Assembly: GCF_900129285.1 (NCBI RefSeq)
Contig: NZ_FQUW01000010.1
Coordinates: forward strand, 49,718 to 113,717
Length of the DNA stretch: 64,000 bases
Reading direction: 5' to 3'
DNA from: Desulfofundulus australicus DSM 11792
GTDB lineage: Bacteria > Bacillota > Desulfotomaculia > Desulfotomaculales > Desulfovirgulaceae
In this document: positions 8,786-15,608 of the stretch, piece by piece
Layout of the letters: each line of letters opens with the position of its first letter
Position numbering within the stretch: position 1 is the stretch's first letter
Program-made: the position numbers and the translations under genes
The notes under the pieces: generated by a model
The model's database searches: none
What the model was told of the DNA's origin: nothing
The model's input: only the letters and a program-made list of their open reading frames with translations

Positions 8786-8834
8786 TTGTGCTATAATTCA
8801 CAAAAACAATACCACAGCACCCCTGCACTGTCAA
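8786..8834 (-). promoter_or_regulatory. promoter plus TTGTGAA-type operator of the DUF2292 gene
   Basis: Minus-strand TTGACA (8829-8834), 17-base spacer and TATTGT (8806-8811). An 18-base palindrome TTGTGAATTATAGCACAA (8786-8803) lies at the expected transcription start, the place where a repressor would block initiation. It fits both the Rex consensus (TTGTGAAnnnnTTCACAA) and the CRP/FNR core (TGTGAn6TCACA). Confidence 0.65.
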
Positions 8835-8883
8835 CCAATTCAGCCTGTCTTAATATTTATACTTTTTCATAAAAGACGGCTAT

Positions 8884-8950
8884 AAAAACAACAGGCCGGC
8901 CTCCCTTACCAAACCACGGGCAGACCAGCCTATCGTTGTTCGATTCAGCT
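8884..8950 (-). ncRNA. hairpin/terminator RNA module, copy A
   Basis: Minus strand. A 24-nt hairpin (8927-8950) has a four-pair outer stem AGCT/GGCT, a GA/A internal loop, an inner stem ATCG/CGAT and an AACAA loop. Its last four bases also start a terminator stem (8894-8930) followed by TGTTGTTTTT. The module lies about 40 bases after a strong promoter inside the regulator's stop region, so it forms either a short transcript of about 100 nt or a leader. It is the most diverged of four copies. Confidence 0.75.
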
Positions 8951-8999
8951 GACCGTTAACATTTATTCAATTTATTACATTAAGCTTACTTTGCTTTTA

Positions 9000-9028
9000 A
9001 GTATATCAAATCAGCACCATAACGTCAA
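9000..9028 (-). promoter_or_regulatory. promoter of RNA module A
   Basis: TTGACG, 17-base spacer, TATACT on the minus strand. The -35 overlaps the last codons of the receiver gene, so the module has transcription independent of the kinase operon. Confidence 0.75.
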
Positions 9029-9390
9029 CCATAAACGGAAAGAGCTTTATTAATTGTCTCTTTAAGATTATTTAACTGGAAGGGCTTGGTTACATAACCG
9101 CTGGCACCCCGTTGCAGGGCTTCCAGGGCGGTGGGCAAACTGCTTAATGCGGTCATAATGATTACCGGCAGTTCTTTATCCTCCTTCCGGATATGACCCA
9201 GGACTTCCAGGCCACTCATCCCCGGCATCCTGATATCCAGAAGAACCAGATCTACTTCTTCTCTGGCCAGTAAACTCAAGCCTTCCGGACCGCTATAAGC
9301 TGTGATCACCTCATGCCCTTCATCCTCCAAAGCCTTGCGTAACGCCCAGCACATTCCTTTCTCGTCGTCAATAACCAGAACCCGGGCCAT
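9025..9390 (-). CDS. response regulator, receiver domain only
   Basis: A 121-residue CheY-like receiver. Visible: acidic pair in VIDDEKG, phospho-acceptor Asp in LVLLDIRMPG, conserved Thr in VIIMTAL and Lys in YVTKPFQ. No output domain follows, so it must signal by protein contact or phosphotransfer. It starts four bases after the kinase stop, clearly as the second gene of one operon. ATG start with AAGGAGGG. Confidence 0.93.
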   Translation of the reverse strand: MARVLVIDDEKGMCWALRKALEDEGHEVITAYSGPEGLSLLAREEVDLVLLDIRMPGMSGLEVLGHIRKEDKELPVIIMTALSSLPTALEALQRGASGYVTKPFQLNNLKETINKALSVYG

Positions 9391-9393
9391 GGA

Positions 9394-10905
9394 TTAACCC
9401 TCCTTTTCTCCGTTACTTTTCACCGGCAGGCAAACGGTAAACGCCGTACCCTGGCCGGGACGGCTATCCACCCTGATCGTCCCCCCGTGGATGCGGACAA
9501 TTTCCTGGCTGATGGCCAGGCCCAGACCGCTACCCTTTGCTTTACGGCTGAAAAAGGGCTGGAAAATATGATCCAGATCCTCGGGAGGAATACCCTCACC
9601 CGTATCTTTGAACACTGCGCAAACACCATCATAAGAAGTAAAGGTTTCTATATCCAGGCGGCCACCACCGGGCATGGCCTGCACGGCATTAACGATCAGG
9701 TTCAAAAACACCTGCTGCAGTTTATCACCGTTACCTTTAACCGGCGGCAATCCCTCAGCCAGGGATAAATTTAATTCCACGCCGTTCTGGAGGAAATACG
9801 TATTGCTGCTGGCGGTAACTTCCGATATTAAATCGTTGAGATTCAGCTCCCTCATACCGCTGCCCGGCCGGCCAAAGTTGAGCAATTCACCAACGAGCCC
9901 GTGCAACCGGGAAATTTGTTCTTCAATGATGGACAGTGGCTCTTTCATCTCCTCATTTTTCACCAGGGATGGTTTTATCACCTCCACCGTGGACTGCATA
10001 ATCCCGATGGGAGCGCGCAACTCATGGGCAATATCGGCAACCAGGCGGCCCAGGGCTGCCAGGTGTTCGGAACGGCGCAGGTGTTCAACCAGCTGCTCCT
10101 TTTCCTCCAGGCTCGCCGCCATGTGATTGATGGTGCGGCCAATTTCACCCAGTTCCCCGGGCATTTCCGGAACCCTGGCCGCCAGGTTTTTCTCCAGTTC
10201 CCGAACCCCTTTTTTCAACCGGTCCACTCCCCGTATCAGGGACAAAAGGCTGGCCAGGGTAGCCACTACGGCAAAACTGAAAATCCCCAATGTGGCATAA
10301 CGAAGCAACAAACGCGCCCGGGCACTGCGGGCAAACAGGGGGTGCAGCCGTTCCTCAACCCAGACCACAGCCACTACTTTTCCCTGGACACGCACCGGCA
10401 CCAGGTACTCCAGAAACTGGTCATCCCAGGTCTGGCCAACCCTGGTAATTGGCTGTCCCCCGGCCAGTACGGCATTAATGCCTTCCTCAGCTTCTTTAAA
10501 AATGCGTTCCATCCGCTTTTCAGGCGTTTCCGGCTGGCGGGGCCGGTATTCGTGGAGAAACCCCTGCACCCAAATGCGTTCCTGGCCAGTGATATATAAA
10601 CCGCAACGGATCCCCGGGTGGCTCCTGACAAGGGGAACAGTCAGGCGGTTAAACTCATCCACCACATAACCGGTTAAATCTATCCGGGGATTGTCTCTAC
10701 TTTTTTCCAGAACACAGGCCTCCAATTGTTCGCCCAGGTGATCACCAAGCGCACCCAGCCTGTGTTGCATGTCCCTGATCAACTGGTCATCCGTCCGGGA
10801 AGCAAAAAGAATGTCGTAGATCATCACCAGCACAGGAACAATCAACAATACGGCCACAATACTAATTACCTGCAGCCTGAAACTCCGGGGCCGGAAACTT
10901 ACCAT
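9394..10905 (-). CDS. membrane sensor histidine kinase
   Basis: A 503-residue kinase paired with the receiver gene downstream. TM1 is about residues 12-30 and TM2 about 200-222, enclosing an extracytoplasmic sensor region of roughly 165 residues. HAMP-like helices follow, then HisKA with the phospho-site AHELRAPIG, then HATPase_c with N box (NLIVNAVQAM), G1 (DTGEGIPPE) and G2 (GSGLGLAIS) boxes. GGGAGGGG precedes the ATG. The signal sensed is unknown. Copy B of the RNA module and a TTGTGAA-type palindrome lie in its leader, suggesting control before and after initiation. Confidence 0.93.
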   Translation of the reverse strand: MVSFRPRSFRLQVISIVAVLLIVPVLVMIYDILFASRTDDQLIRDMQHRLGALGDHLGEQLEACVLEKSRDNPRIDLTGYVVDEFNRLTVPLVRSHPGIRCGLYITGQERIWVQGFLHEYRPRQPETPEKRMERIFKEAEEGINAVLAGGQPITRVGQTWDDQFLEYLVPVRVQGKVVAVVWVEERLHPLFARSARARLLLRYATLGIFSFAVVATLASLLSLIRGVDRLKKGVRELEKNLAARVPEMPGELGEIGRTINHMAASLEEKEQLVEHLRRSEHLAALGRLVADIAHELRAPIGIMQSTVEVIKPSLVKNEEMKEPLSIIEEQISRLHGLVGELLNFGRPGSGMRELNLNDLISEVTASSNTYFLQNGVELNLSLAEGLPPVKGNGDKLQQVFLNLIVNAVQAMPGGGRLDIETFTSYDGVCAVFKDTGEGIPPEDLDHIFQPFFSRKAKGSGLGLAISQEIVRIHGGTIRVDSRPGQGTAFTVCLPVKSNGEKEG

Positions 10906-10923
10906 CCTGGTACCCCTCCCGAC

Positions 10924-10965
10924 CTATTTATGGCTTGTGAAATAGTTCGCTATCTCCATACACAT
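10924..10965 (-). CDS. possible 13-codon leader peptide
   Basis: GGGAGGAGGA stands just before an ATG that opens a 13-residue frame, MCMEIANYFTSHK, ending 19 bases before the kinase start. The ribosome site is among the best in the region, but the frame overlaps the TTGTGAA-type palindrome at 10935-10952, which constrains the same bases. It could be a translated leader or a coincidence. Confidence 0.25.
   Translation of the reverse strand: MCMEIANYFTSHK
10935..10952. promoter_or_regulatory. TTGTGAA-type operator before the sensor kinase
   Basis: Plus strand TTGTGAAATAGTTCGCTA. The left half is exact and the right half matches TTCACAA at five of seven positions. The same 18 bases, with one difference, occur before the zinc-ribbon gene at 11504. 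Confidence 0.45.
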
Positions 10966-11045
10966 TCCTCCTCCCGTTCTGAAATATCGCCACTGAGGAG
11001 AGGGCTACATTCAAGGGGGAAGCAGGGGAGAGGGGTATCTCCAGG

Positions 11046-11108
11046 AAAACAAATGGCCGGTAACCCGGTAATATACCGGGTACCGGCCTATGGTTGTTCC
11101 ATTCGGCC
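11046..11108 (-). ncRNA. hairpin/terminator RNA module, copy B
   Basis: Minus strand. Hairpin 11085-11108 has outer stem GGCC/GGCC, GA/A internal loop, inner stem ATGG/CCAT and AACAA loop. The terminator stem (11055-11088, GGCCGGTA-CCCGGTA and its inverse) shares the hairpin's last four bases and ends in ATTTGTTTT. It lies between the 55-residue membrane protein gene and the kinase, about 140 bases before the kinase start, so it is placed to control read-through into the two-component operon. Confidence 0.8.
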
Positions 11109-11175
11109 CAATTCCTTAAGACATCAATTGATTATGCGTAAAAGCAGACAAGAAAACTTTTATGCCCGTTAAGTT

Positions 11176-11343
11176 TCAGTACCAGCCCATAACAGGTCCC
11201 AGCAGACGGGATAGCCACACAACTATCAGCGCACCGCTGACGAAAGAACCCATGACGTCAACCAGGTCACTGAGCAACCCAGGGTCGTCCGCCTCTTCAG
11301 GAAAATCACGATCAGGCGGATACCCCCACTCCCCCATCCACAT
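11176..11343 (-). CDS. 55-residue single-pass membrane protein
   Basis: A short frame with acidic N-terminus (DRDFPEEADD) followed by one hydrophobic helix (VMGSFVSGALIVVWLSRLLG). GGGGGGAGC precedes the ATG and a consensus-like promoter lies upstream at 11393-11421, so it is very likely real. No family was recognised. It is the first gene of the transcript that runs through RNA module B toward the kinase, so it may work with the sensor. Confidence 0.65.
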   Translation of the reverse strand: MWMGEWGYPPDRDFPEEADDPGLLSDLVDVMGSFVSGALIVVWLSRLLGPVMGWY

Positions 11344-11392
11344 GGAGCTCCCCCCGTTACCCCTTTTTATTTTTCAAGGTACATTTTCTTCA

Positions 11393-11421
11393 ATGATAAT
11401 ATACCACCGGCCGGAGGTCAA
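11393..11421 (-). promoter_or_regulatory. promoter of the 55-residue membrane protein gene
   Basis: TTGACC, 17-base spacer, TATCAT on the minus strand, about 45 bases before the start. Confidence 0.65.
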
Positions 11422-11503
11422 TGGTAATCATAATATTTGAAAGATTAAAAATTTGGATATCCGGCAAATTTTTGTACCCGGCACATAGGGAAATGTGCTT
11501 TGA

Positions 11504-11521
11504 TAGCGAATTATTTCACAA
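11504..11521. promoter_or_regulatory. TTGTGAA-type operator before the zinc-ribbon gene
   Basis: Minus strand TTGTGAAATAATTCGCTA, differing at one base from the kinase-leader site. It lies 24 bases before the GTG start at 11545. Confidence 0.45.
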
Positions 11522-11544
11522 ATAAGAAAAAGGGGGAATCCACC

Positions 11545-11850
11545 GTGGTTTTACCCATTCCCAAAATTAAAACACCTCCCTGTCCCGCCTGTGGTTCGAA
11601 AAACACCACACGCGGCCGTATCATCAGGCTGGCGGCCGGGTTCGGCCTGGGATTCGGGGGAGCACTATTTTTTTTACTGCTGGGTTACTTTTACCCGTGG
11701 ATACGCAACCTGATTTTTATCGCCCTGCTTTGCGGCCTGTTTGTTTGCCTTATCCCGCCCCTGGGAAAATTCTGCTGCCTGGATTGTGATGCCTACTGGA
11801 ACCCGGAAGAACCGGACAAGTTCTGGCGCCCCAAACCCCCGGGCCTTTAA
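11545..11850 (+). CDS. zinc-ribbon two-helix membrane protein
   Basis: A 101-residue protein. An N-terminal CPACGSKN and a C-terminal CCLDCD provide two CxxC pairs that could bind one zinc across a hairpin of two membrane helices (residues about 32-52 and 58-78). The GTG at 11545 has AGGGGG at good spacing; the upstream TTG at 11500 does not. The function is unknown. It is transcribed away from the kinase operon and shares its operator-like site. Confidence 0.7.
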   Translation: MVLPIPKIKTPPCPACGSKNTTRGRIIRLAAGFGLGFGGALFFLLLGYFYPWIRNLIFIALLCGLFVCLIPPLGKFCCLDCDAYWNPEEPDKFWRPKPPGL

Positions 11851-11856
11851 AAAGCA

Positions 11857-11886
11857 GGGCCCCGGTTTATAAACCGGGGCCCTTTT
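11857..11886. terminator. bidirectional terminator
   Basis: A 12-pair perfect stem GGGCCCCGGTTT/AAACCGGGGCCC with TTTT on the plus side and TTTTT on the minus side, between two convergent genes. Confidence 0.85.
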
Positions 11887-11896
11887 CCGGGGGAGA

Positions 11897-13105
11897 TCAG
11901 CTCTGTGCTTTTAACCTGGCTGCTTCCTGCTCGCGCAGGCGCTTTTCCCTCACCTCCCTGGCCACGCCCAGGTAGAGCTGGATGAGAATGTAGGCGCAGA
12001 TGCCCGTGGCGGCGGTAAGCATCAGGATGCCCCCCGCCTGGTTCCACAGGTAGTCCCTCGTGTACGCGGTCCACCATTCCGGTTTATTTGCTACCTCCAC
12101 CATATAATGATATACGGTATCCTTTTTGGCGTATATCGCTGAAATTTGAGCGGCAGTAAGACCTTGATCCGCCAGGAATGCTTCAAACGCCTTTTTATAA
12201 ACGGCCGCATAACGGGAGGATATTTCCTTCAAAATCACCGAGGCGCAGGCAAAGAAGGTGGCGATGGTGAAAACCAGGCGGATGGTGATGCCGTACACAT
12301 ACTTGGTACAAACAGTACCGAACTGGGCACCAACGCTGGCTCCCAGAAGCATGATCACTGCGGCAACCAGTTCCACACCGCCTTTTAAGCTGTACGTAAA
12401 GGCGCCGTAAGCTCCCGAGAACATAACTTCAAACAGGTCGGTACCCACGGCAATTTTCGTCGGCACACCCATCAGGTAAATCAGCGCAGGTACTCGCAGG
12501 ATACCGCCGCCGACCCCGAGGATACCGGCTACAAAACCGGTGACCACACCCACGAAGAGAATGGCCCACAGGGAGACACGCATCCTGGCAATGGGGCAGT
12601 AGAAGGTAGGCCAGATGTTGAGGGTATCCTGGATCCAGCGGGACCAGGCGGTGCCGACGATGTCTTTGACCTGCTTGCCCGCTTCCTTTTCCAGCTTCCT
12701 GACCCGCAGGTATTCCGAAAGCATGAAGATGCCAATGGAGGCCAGCAGGATCATGTACAGGTAGCGAACCACGCTTCCGGCAATACCCTTCTGGGTAAGC
12801 CAGTAGAGAATCTGAGCGCCGGTTTCAATGCCGGAGAAGGTGCCGATGAGCATTACAAGCGCTATAATTACACTGACGTGGCCAAATTTCCAGTGCCTGA
12901 AGGTGGCCACAATGGATTTACCAACCAGGTGGGTCATGTCGGTACCCACGGCATAAATCATGGGGAAACCGAAGATATTCAATGATGGCGTGACCAGCCA
13001 GGCGCCGCCGATGCCGAAGAACCCCCCCACCACGCCGACGGTAAAGCCAATCAGCAAAAGCGGCCACCAGGCCATATCCACACCGCTAACAGGCATGTGC
13101 ATCAT
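11897..13105 (-). CDS. TSUP family permease (TauE/SafE, sulfite/organosulfur exporter type)
   Basis: A 402-residue membrane protein with two TSUP repeats, each opening with the glycine motif (GVVGGFFGIGGAWLVTPSL; FVAGILGVGGGILRVPALI) and the following VGTD signature (AVGTDMTHLVGKS; AVGTDLFEVMFSG). Members move sulfite, sulfoacetate or related anions. Unusually, about 75 residues (ISSRYAAVYKKAF to WNQAGG) separate the penultimate and last helices, and the tail is basic. Start at 13105 because AAAGGGGTG is then well spaced. It is the last gene of an operon with three tiny membrane proteins behind RNA module C. Confidence 0.88.
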   Translation of the reverse strand: MMHMPVSGVDMAWWPLLLIGFTVGVVGGFFGIGGAWLVTPSLNIFGFPMIYAVGTDMTHLVGKSIVATFRHWKFGHVSVIIALVMLIGTFSGIETGAQILYWLTQKGIAGSVVRYLYMILLASIGIFMLSEYLRVRKLEKEAGKQVKDIVGTAWSRWIQDTLNIWPTFYCPIARMRVSLWAILFVGVVTGFVAGILGVGGGILRVPALIYLMGVPTKIAVGTDLFEVMFSGAYGAFTYSLKGGVELVAAVIMLLGASVGAQFGTVCTKYVYGITIRLVFTIATFFACASVILKEISSRYAAVYKKAFEAFLADQGLTAAQISAIYAKKDTVYHYMVEVANKPEWWTAYTRDYLWNQAGGILMLTAATGICAYILIQLYLGVAREVREKRLREQEAARLKAQS

Positions 13106-13177
13106 ATCCCAACACCCCTTTCTCAAAACCATTTATGACCCGCTTATAAATTACGGAATAATTGCCAGCACTGGAGA

Positions 13178-13381
13178 TTATTTTTTGATCACCGCACTTT
13201 CATCTTCAAATTCTTTCTTGTAGGAGCCCAGATCCACGCGCAGCAACCTGAAGATACCGTCGGCAATCAGGCCGATGGCCACACCCAGTGCCACCATGGT
13301 TCCCACATTCACCACGGCATAAGTGAAGGGTGAGTTTTGGGCCAGCCCGGCAGCCCATTTGAAGTACTCGCCAATCATCAT
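13178..13381 (-). CDS. 67-residue membrane protein in the TSUP operon
   Basis: One strong hydrophobic helix (about residues 19-43, VVNVGTMVALGVAIGLIADGIF) flanked by soluble ends; the tail is charged. AAAGGGGGAATC precedes a double ATG. No known family was recognised; the position suggests a partner of the TSUP transporter. Confidence 0.7.
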   Translation of the reverse strand: MMIGEYFKWAAGLAQNSPFTYAVVNVGTMVALGVAIGLIADGIFRLLRVDLGSYKKEFEDESAVIKK

Positions 13382-13429
13382 GATTCCCCCTTTCTCAATT
13401 TTTGCCTGGCATTTTAGCCAGCCCTGCCC

Positions 13430-13522
13430 CTACACCTGACCACTAAGCAACCAGAAAAGCCACAGGCCTACGGAAACGGTACAGAAGAGCACGATGAATA
13501 TCCTGATTAGAAGCTTACCCAT
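13430..13522 (-). CDS. 30-residue membrane peptide in the TSUP operon
   Basis: MGKLLIRIFIVLFCTVSVGL then WLFWLLSGQV: almost the whole peptide is one membrane helix with a basic N-terminus. The ribosome site AAAGGAGGTGA is perfect and the gene sits between two other operon genes with short gaps, so it is probably translated. It resembles small membrane subunits that stabilise transporters. Confidence 0.6.
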   Translation of the reverse strand: MGKLLIRIFIVLFCTVSVGLWLFWLLSGQV

Positions 13523-13540
13523 GGAATTCACCTCCTTTCC

Positions 13541-13759
13541 TTACCAGGTGGAAATTTGTATGACAATCTTTTCCAGTTTATTAAATGCCAGGAGCAGTTT
13601 ATTGACCAGCAGGGTATACTTCTGGGGAGAGAATGCCTTGAGGTAAAGGATGATGGTTAGAACTGAAATGGTAGAAACACCTGCTATATCCACGGCCAGC
13701 AGGACCACATCCTCCACCTTTTCCCTTTCCACGGCCACGGGGGAACGCTTATCCGGCAT
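13541..13759 (-). CDS. 72-residue membrane protein, first gene of the TSUP operon
   Basis: A charged N-terminus (MPDKRSPVAVEREKVEDV) is followed by a hydrophobic helix (residues about 17-40) and an amphipathic tail. AAGGGGAG precedes the ATG at 13759. The RNA module C ends only 36 bases upstream, so expression of the whole operon depends on read-through of that terminator. The family is not recognised. Confidence 0.65.
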   Translation of the reverse strand: MPDKRSPVAVEREKVEDVVLLAVDIAGVSTISVLTIILYLKAFSPQKYTLLVNKLLLAFNKLEKIVIQISTW

Positions 13760-13794
13760 CGGCTTTCTCCCCTTTCGCAAAAATTTTGGGGGAA

Positions 13795-13856
13795 GAGAAA
13801 AAGGCCGGCTTCCCGGGTGTACCAGGAAAACCGGCCTATGGTTGTTCCATTCGGCC
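13795..13856 (-). ncRNA. hairpin/terminator RNA module, copy C (leader of the TSUP operon)
   Basis: Minus strand. Hairpin 13833-13856 is identical to copy B (GGCC/GGCC, GA/A, ATGG/CCAT, AACAA). The terminator stem 13803-13836 (GGCCGGTTTTCCTGG with its inverse) ends in TTTTT and shares the four-base GGCC. It begins about 12 bases after the predicted start of transcription, so the hairpin is essentially the 5' end of the mRNA. This is the clearest case of an attenuator placed between a promoter and an operon. Confidence 0.82.
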
Positions 13857-13874
13857 TGTTTTTTCTTTGACCCC

Positions 13875-13903
13875 ATGTTACCAAATTCACAATCCCCTGT
13901 CAA
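13875..13903 (-). promoter_or_regulatory. promoter of the TSUP operon with a TTGTGAA-type operator
   Basis: Minus-strand TTGACA (13898-13903), 17-base spacer, TAACAT (13875-13880). Within it, TTGTGAATTTGGTAACAT (13875-13892) has an exact left half of the shared operator and four of seven matches in the right half, covering spacer and -10. Confidence 0.75.
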
Positions 13904-13968
13904 TAACTATTTCGTTATAAAATTGGTTGAAATAAATTTTTTCCGGGCCATTCGACCAGATTATTATA

Positions 13969-13997
13969 TTGACTGCGGCTGCTTCTTTTGATACCAT
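13969..13997 (+). promoter_or_regulatory. promoter of RNA module D
   Basis: Plus-strand TTGACT, 17-base spacer, TACCAT, about 30 bases before the module hairpin. It diverges from the TSUP promoter. Confidence 0.65.
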
Positions 13998-14030
13998 TTA
14001 ATTGGGGTAATCCGGACGAAATCCCTTTTC

Positions 14031-14091
14031 AGCCGAATCGAACAACGATAGGCTGGCCACCTGGTTTTGAACCAGGGTAGCCAGCCTTTTT
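14031..14091 (+). ncRNA. hairpin/terminator RNA module, copy D (no gene downstream)
   Basis: Plus strand. Hairpin 14031-14054 has AGCC/GGCT outer stem, GA/A internal loop, ATCG/CGAT inner stem and AACAA loop. The terminator (14051-14086, GGCTGGC..CCTGG with its inverse) ends in TTTTT. No plus-strand gene follows for 1.5 kb, so this copy would make a free RNA of about 85-90 nt. Against copies B and C it shows paired changes in both stems. Confidence 0.78.
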
Positions 14092-14100
14092 ATATGCCCC

Positions 14101-14243
14101 TTTCCCAAACAACTCCGGGTATAACGTTTGGGAAAAGCCGGCCCGGCTTACGGCATCCGGTAACTCCGTTAAAACCGCCCTGCTCATATAAATTCCCGGG
14201 TCAACAGTGTACCCGCCAGCCCCTTTACGGGGCCTCTTTTTTT
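14101..14243 (+). other. inverted repeat and second terminator downstream of module D
   Basis: TTTCCCAAAC (14101-14110) and its exact inverse (14126-14135) flank AACTCCGGGTATAAC. At 14219-14233 a GCCCC..GGGGC hairpin is followed by CTCTTTTTTT, an intrinsic terminator on the plus strand with no gene before it. This implies another short plus-strand transcript between 14.1 and 14.24 kb. I see no coding frame here. Confidence 0.45.
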
Positions 14244-14397
14244 CTACGCCCGGCGGCTATTCCTCAGTCACAGAATTCTACGTACCCTTCCGTTCCAGCA
14301 CGATTGCAGACAGGAATGTCCGGGGAGTAAGCGCAAAAAAATATACTGCCGGGGTATGAAGTACCTGTCTCCCAGGCAGCATGAGCATTGCGGCAAC

Positions 14398-15417
14398 TTA
14401 AAATACTGATGCCAGCCGGGTGATCCCGGCGTACAGCCCGTAGGATATTCCCGCCAGGACTGCGGTTACCGGCAGCGTCACCACCCAGGCGGCGACTATT
14501 TTCTGGGCCGTCCCCCACTTGACCATGGAAAAACGCCTGGCTGCACCCACGCCTATGATTGAGGAAGAGATGACGTGGGTGGTGCTCACCGGCAGTTTCA
14601 GCAATGTGGCCCCCAGGATTACCAGGGCCGAGCTCAGGTCGGCGGAAAACCCGCTGCCGGGCTCCAGCTTGATGATGCGCGTTCCCACGGTCCTGATGAT
14701 CCTCCACCCGCCTACGGATGTTCCCAGGGCCATGGCCAGGGCGGCAGAAAACTTGACCCAGAAAGGTATGCTTAAATCATTTTGAAAACCGCCGGCAACC
14801 AGGGCAAAGGTAATGATCCCCATGGTTTTCTGGGCATCGTTGGTCCCGTGGGAGAAAGCCTGAAAGGCGGCAGTAAAGACCTGGAGCATCCGGAAACGCC
14901 GGTTAATCCGGTGAGGTATGGCTTTACGGAAAATCAGTTTTATCAATGTCATAACGGTAAAACCAGTAGCCGCAGCAAGGAGGGGAGAGAAAACCAGGGC
15001 TTCCAGGATGTTGATGAAACCCTGGAAATTAACTGCCGAAAAGCCGGCAGCGGTAATCACCGCCCCGGTCAGGGAACCAATCAGGGCGTGGGAGGAACTG
15101 CTGGGAAGGCCGTAATACCAGGTGATCAGGTTCCAGGCACTGGCTGCTACAAGGGCGGCCAGCACAATAACCAGACCGTTGCTGAGGGAAAAGGGGTCGG
15201 CAATTTTACCGCCGATGGTCTTGGCCACGCCGGTAAAGGTCATGGCCCCCACAAAATTCATTACAGAAGCCAGGATGATGGCCGTGCGGGGTCTCAGAGC
15301 CTTGGTGGAAATGGAAGTGGCTATGGCGTTGGCCGTATCGTGAAAGCCGTTGATGAAGTCAAAGGTCAGCGCCAGGACGATGATCACGAAAATCAACAGA
15401 AGTTCAGGGCTGAACAA
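14398..15417 (-). CDS. inorganic phosphate transporter, PiT family
   Basis: A cation-coupled low-affinity phosphate permease of 339 residues. The two inverted PiT repeats are visible: FDFINGFHDTANAIATSIST near the N-terminus and FSHGTNDAQKTMGII around residue 190. GLPSSSSHALIGSLTGA and KLPVSTTHVISSSIIGVG are the paired signature segments. About ten helices are predicted. The start is TTG at 15417 with AAAGGGG upstream. Its usual partner, a DUF47 protein, is divergent here rather than in the same operon. Confidence 0.93.
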   Translation of the reverse strand: MFSPELLLIFVIIVLALTFDFINGFHDTANAIATSISTKALRPRTAIILASVMNFVGAMTFTGVAKTIGGKIADPFSLSNGLVIVLAALVAASAWNLITWYYGLPSSSSHALIGSLTGAVITAAGFSAVNFQGFINILEALVFSPLLAAATGFTVMTLIKLIFRKAIPHRINRRFRMLQVFTAAFQAFSHGTNDAQKTMGIITFALVAGGFQNDLSIPFWVKFSAALAMALGTSVGGWRIIRTVGTRIIKLEPGSGFSADLSSALVILGATLLKLPVSTTHVISSSIIGVGAARRFSMVKWGTAQKIVAAWVVTLPVTAVLAGISYGLYAGITRLASVF

Positions 15418-15608
15418 CCGTTATTTCCCCTTTCTCCGCAGACTGTGGGACAGGTTCCCTCTGTATATTAACACCGAATTTGCAGATTGTTAATAAGCAG
15501 GAACAAAATTTTGTCCCTACATGCCGATCCCTCTGGACTTTTCATTGGCTCAAAGTTTAAAATGATCCAGGAAGATATTCAAATACTGATAGCGGAGGCA
15601 ATTTACCG

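Noticed and set aside
8884..14091. Assignment of the hairpin/terminator modules to ANTAR-regulated antiterminators
   Set aside because: ANTAR targets have two stem-loops with hexaloops carrying A1 and G4. These modules have one hairpin and an AACAA loop, and copy C starts too near the transcription start for a second hairpin.
8884..14091. Assignment of the modules to CsrA binding sites
   Set aside because: GGA occurs at the loop base in copies B and C only; A and D have CGA, so the motif is not kept.
14067..14330. Plus-strand 87-codon frame after RNA module D
   Set aside because: It begins inside the terminator hairpin of module D, has no ribosome site and reads as low-complexity sequence.
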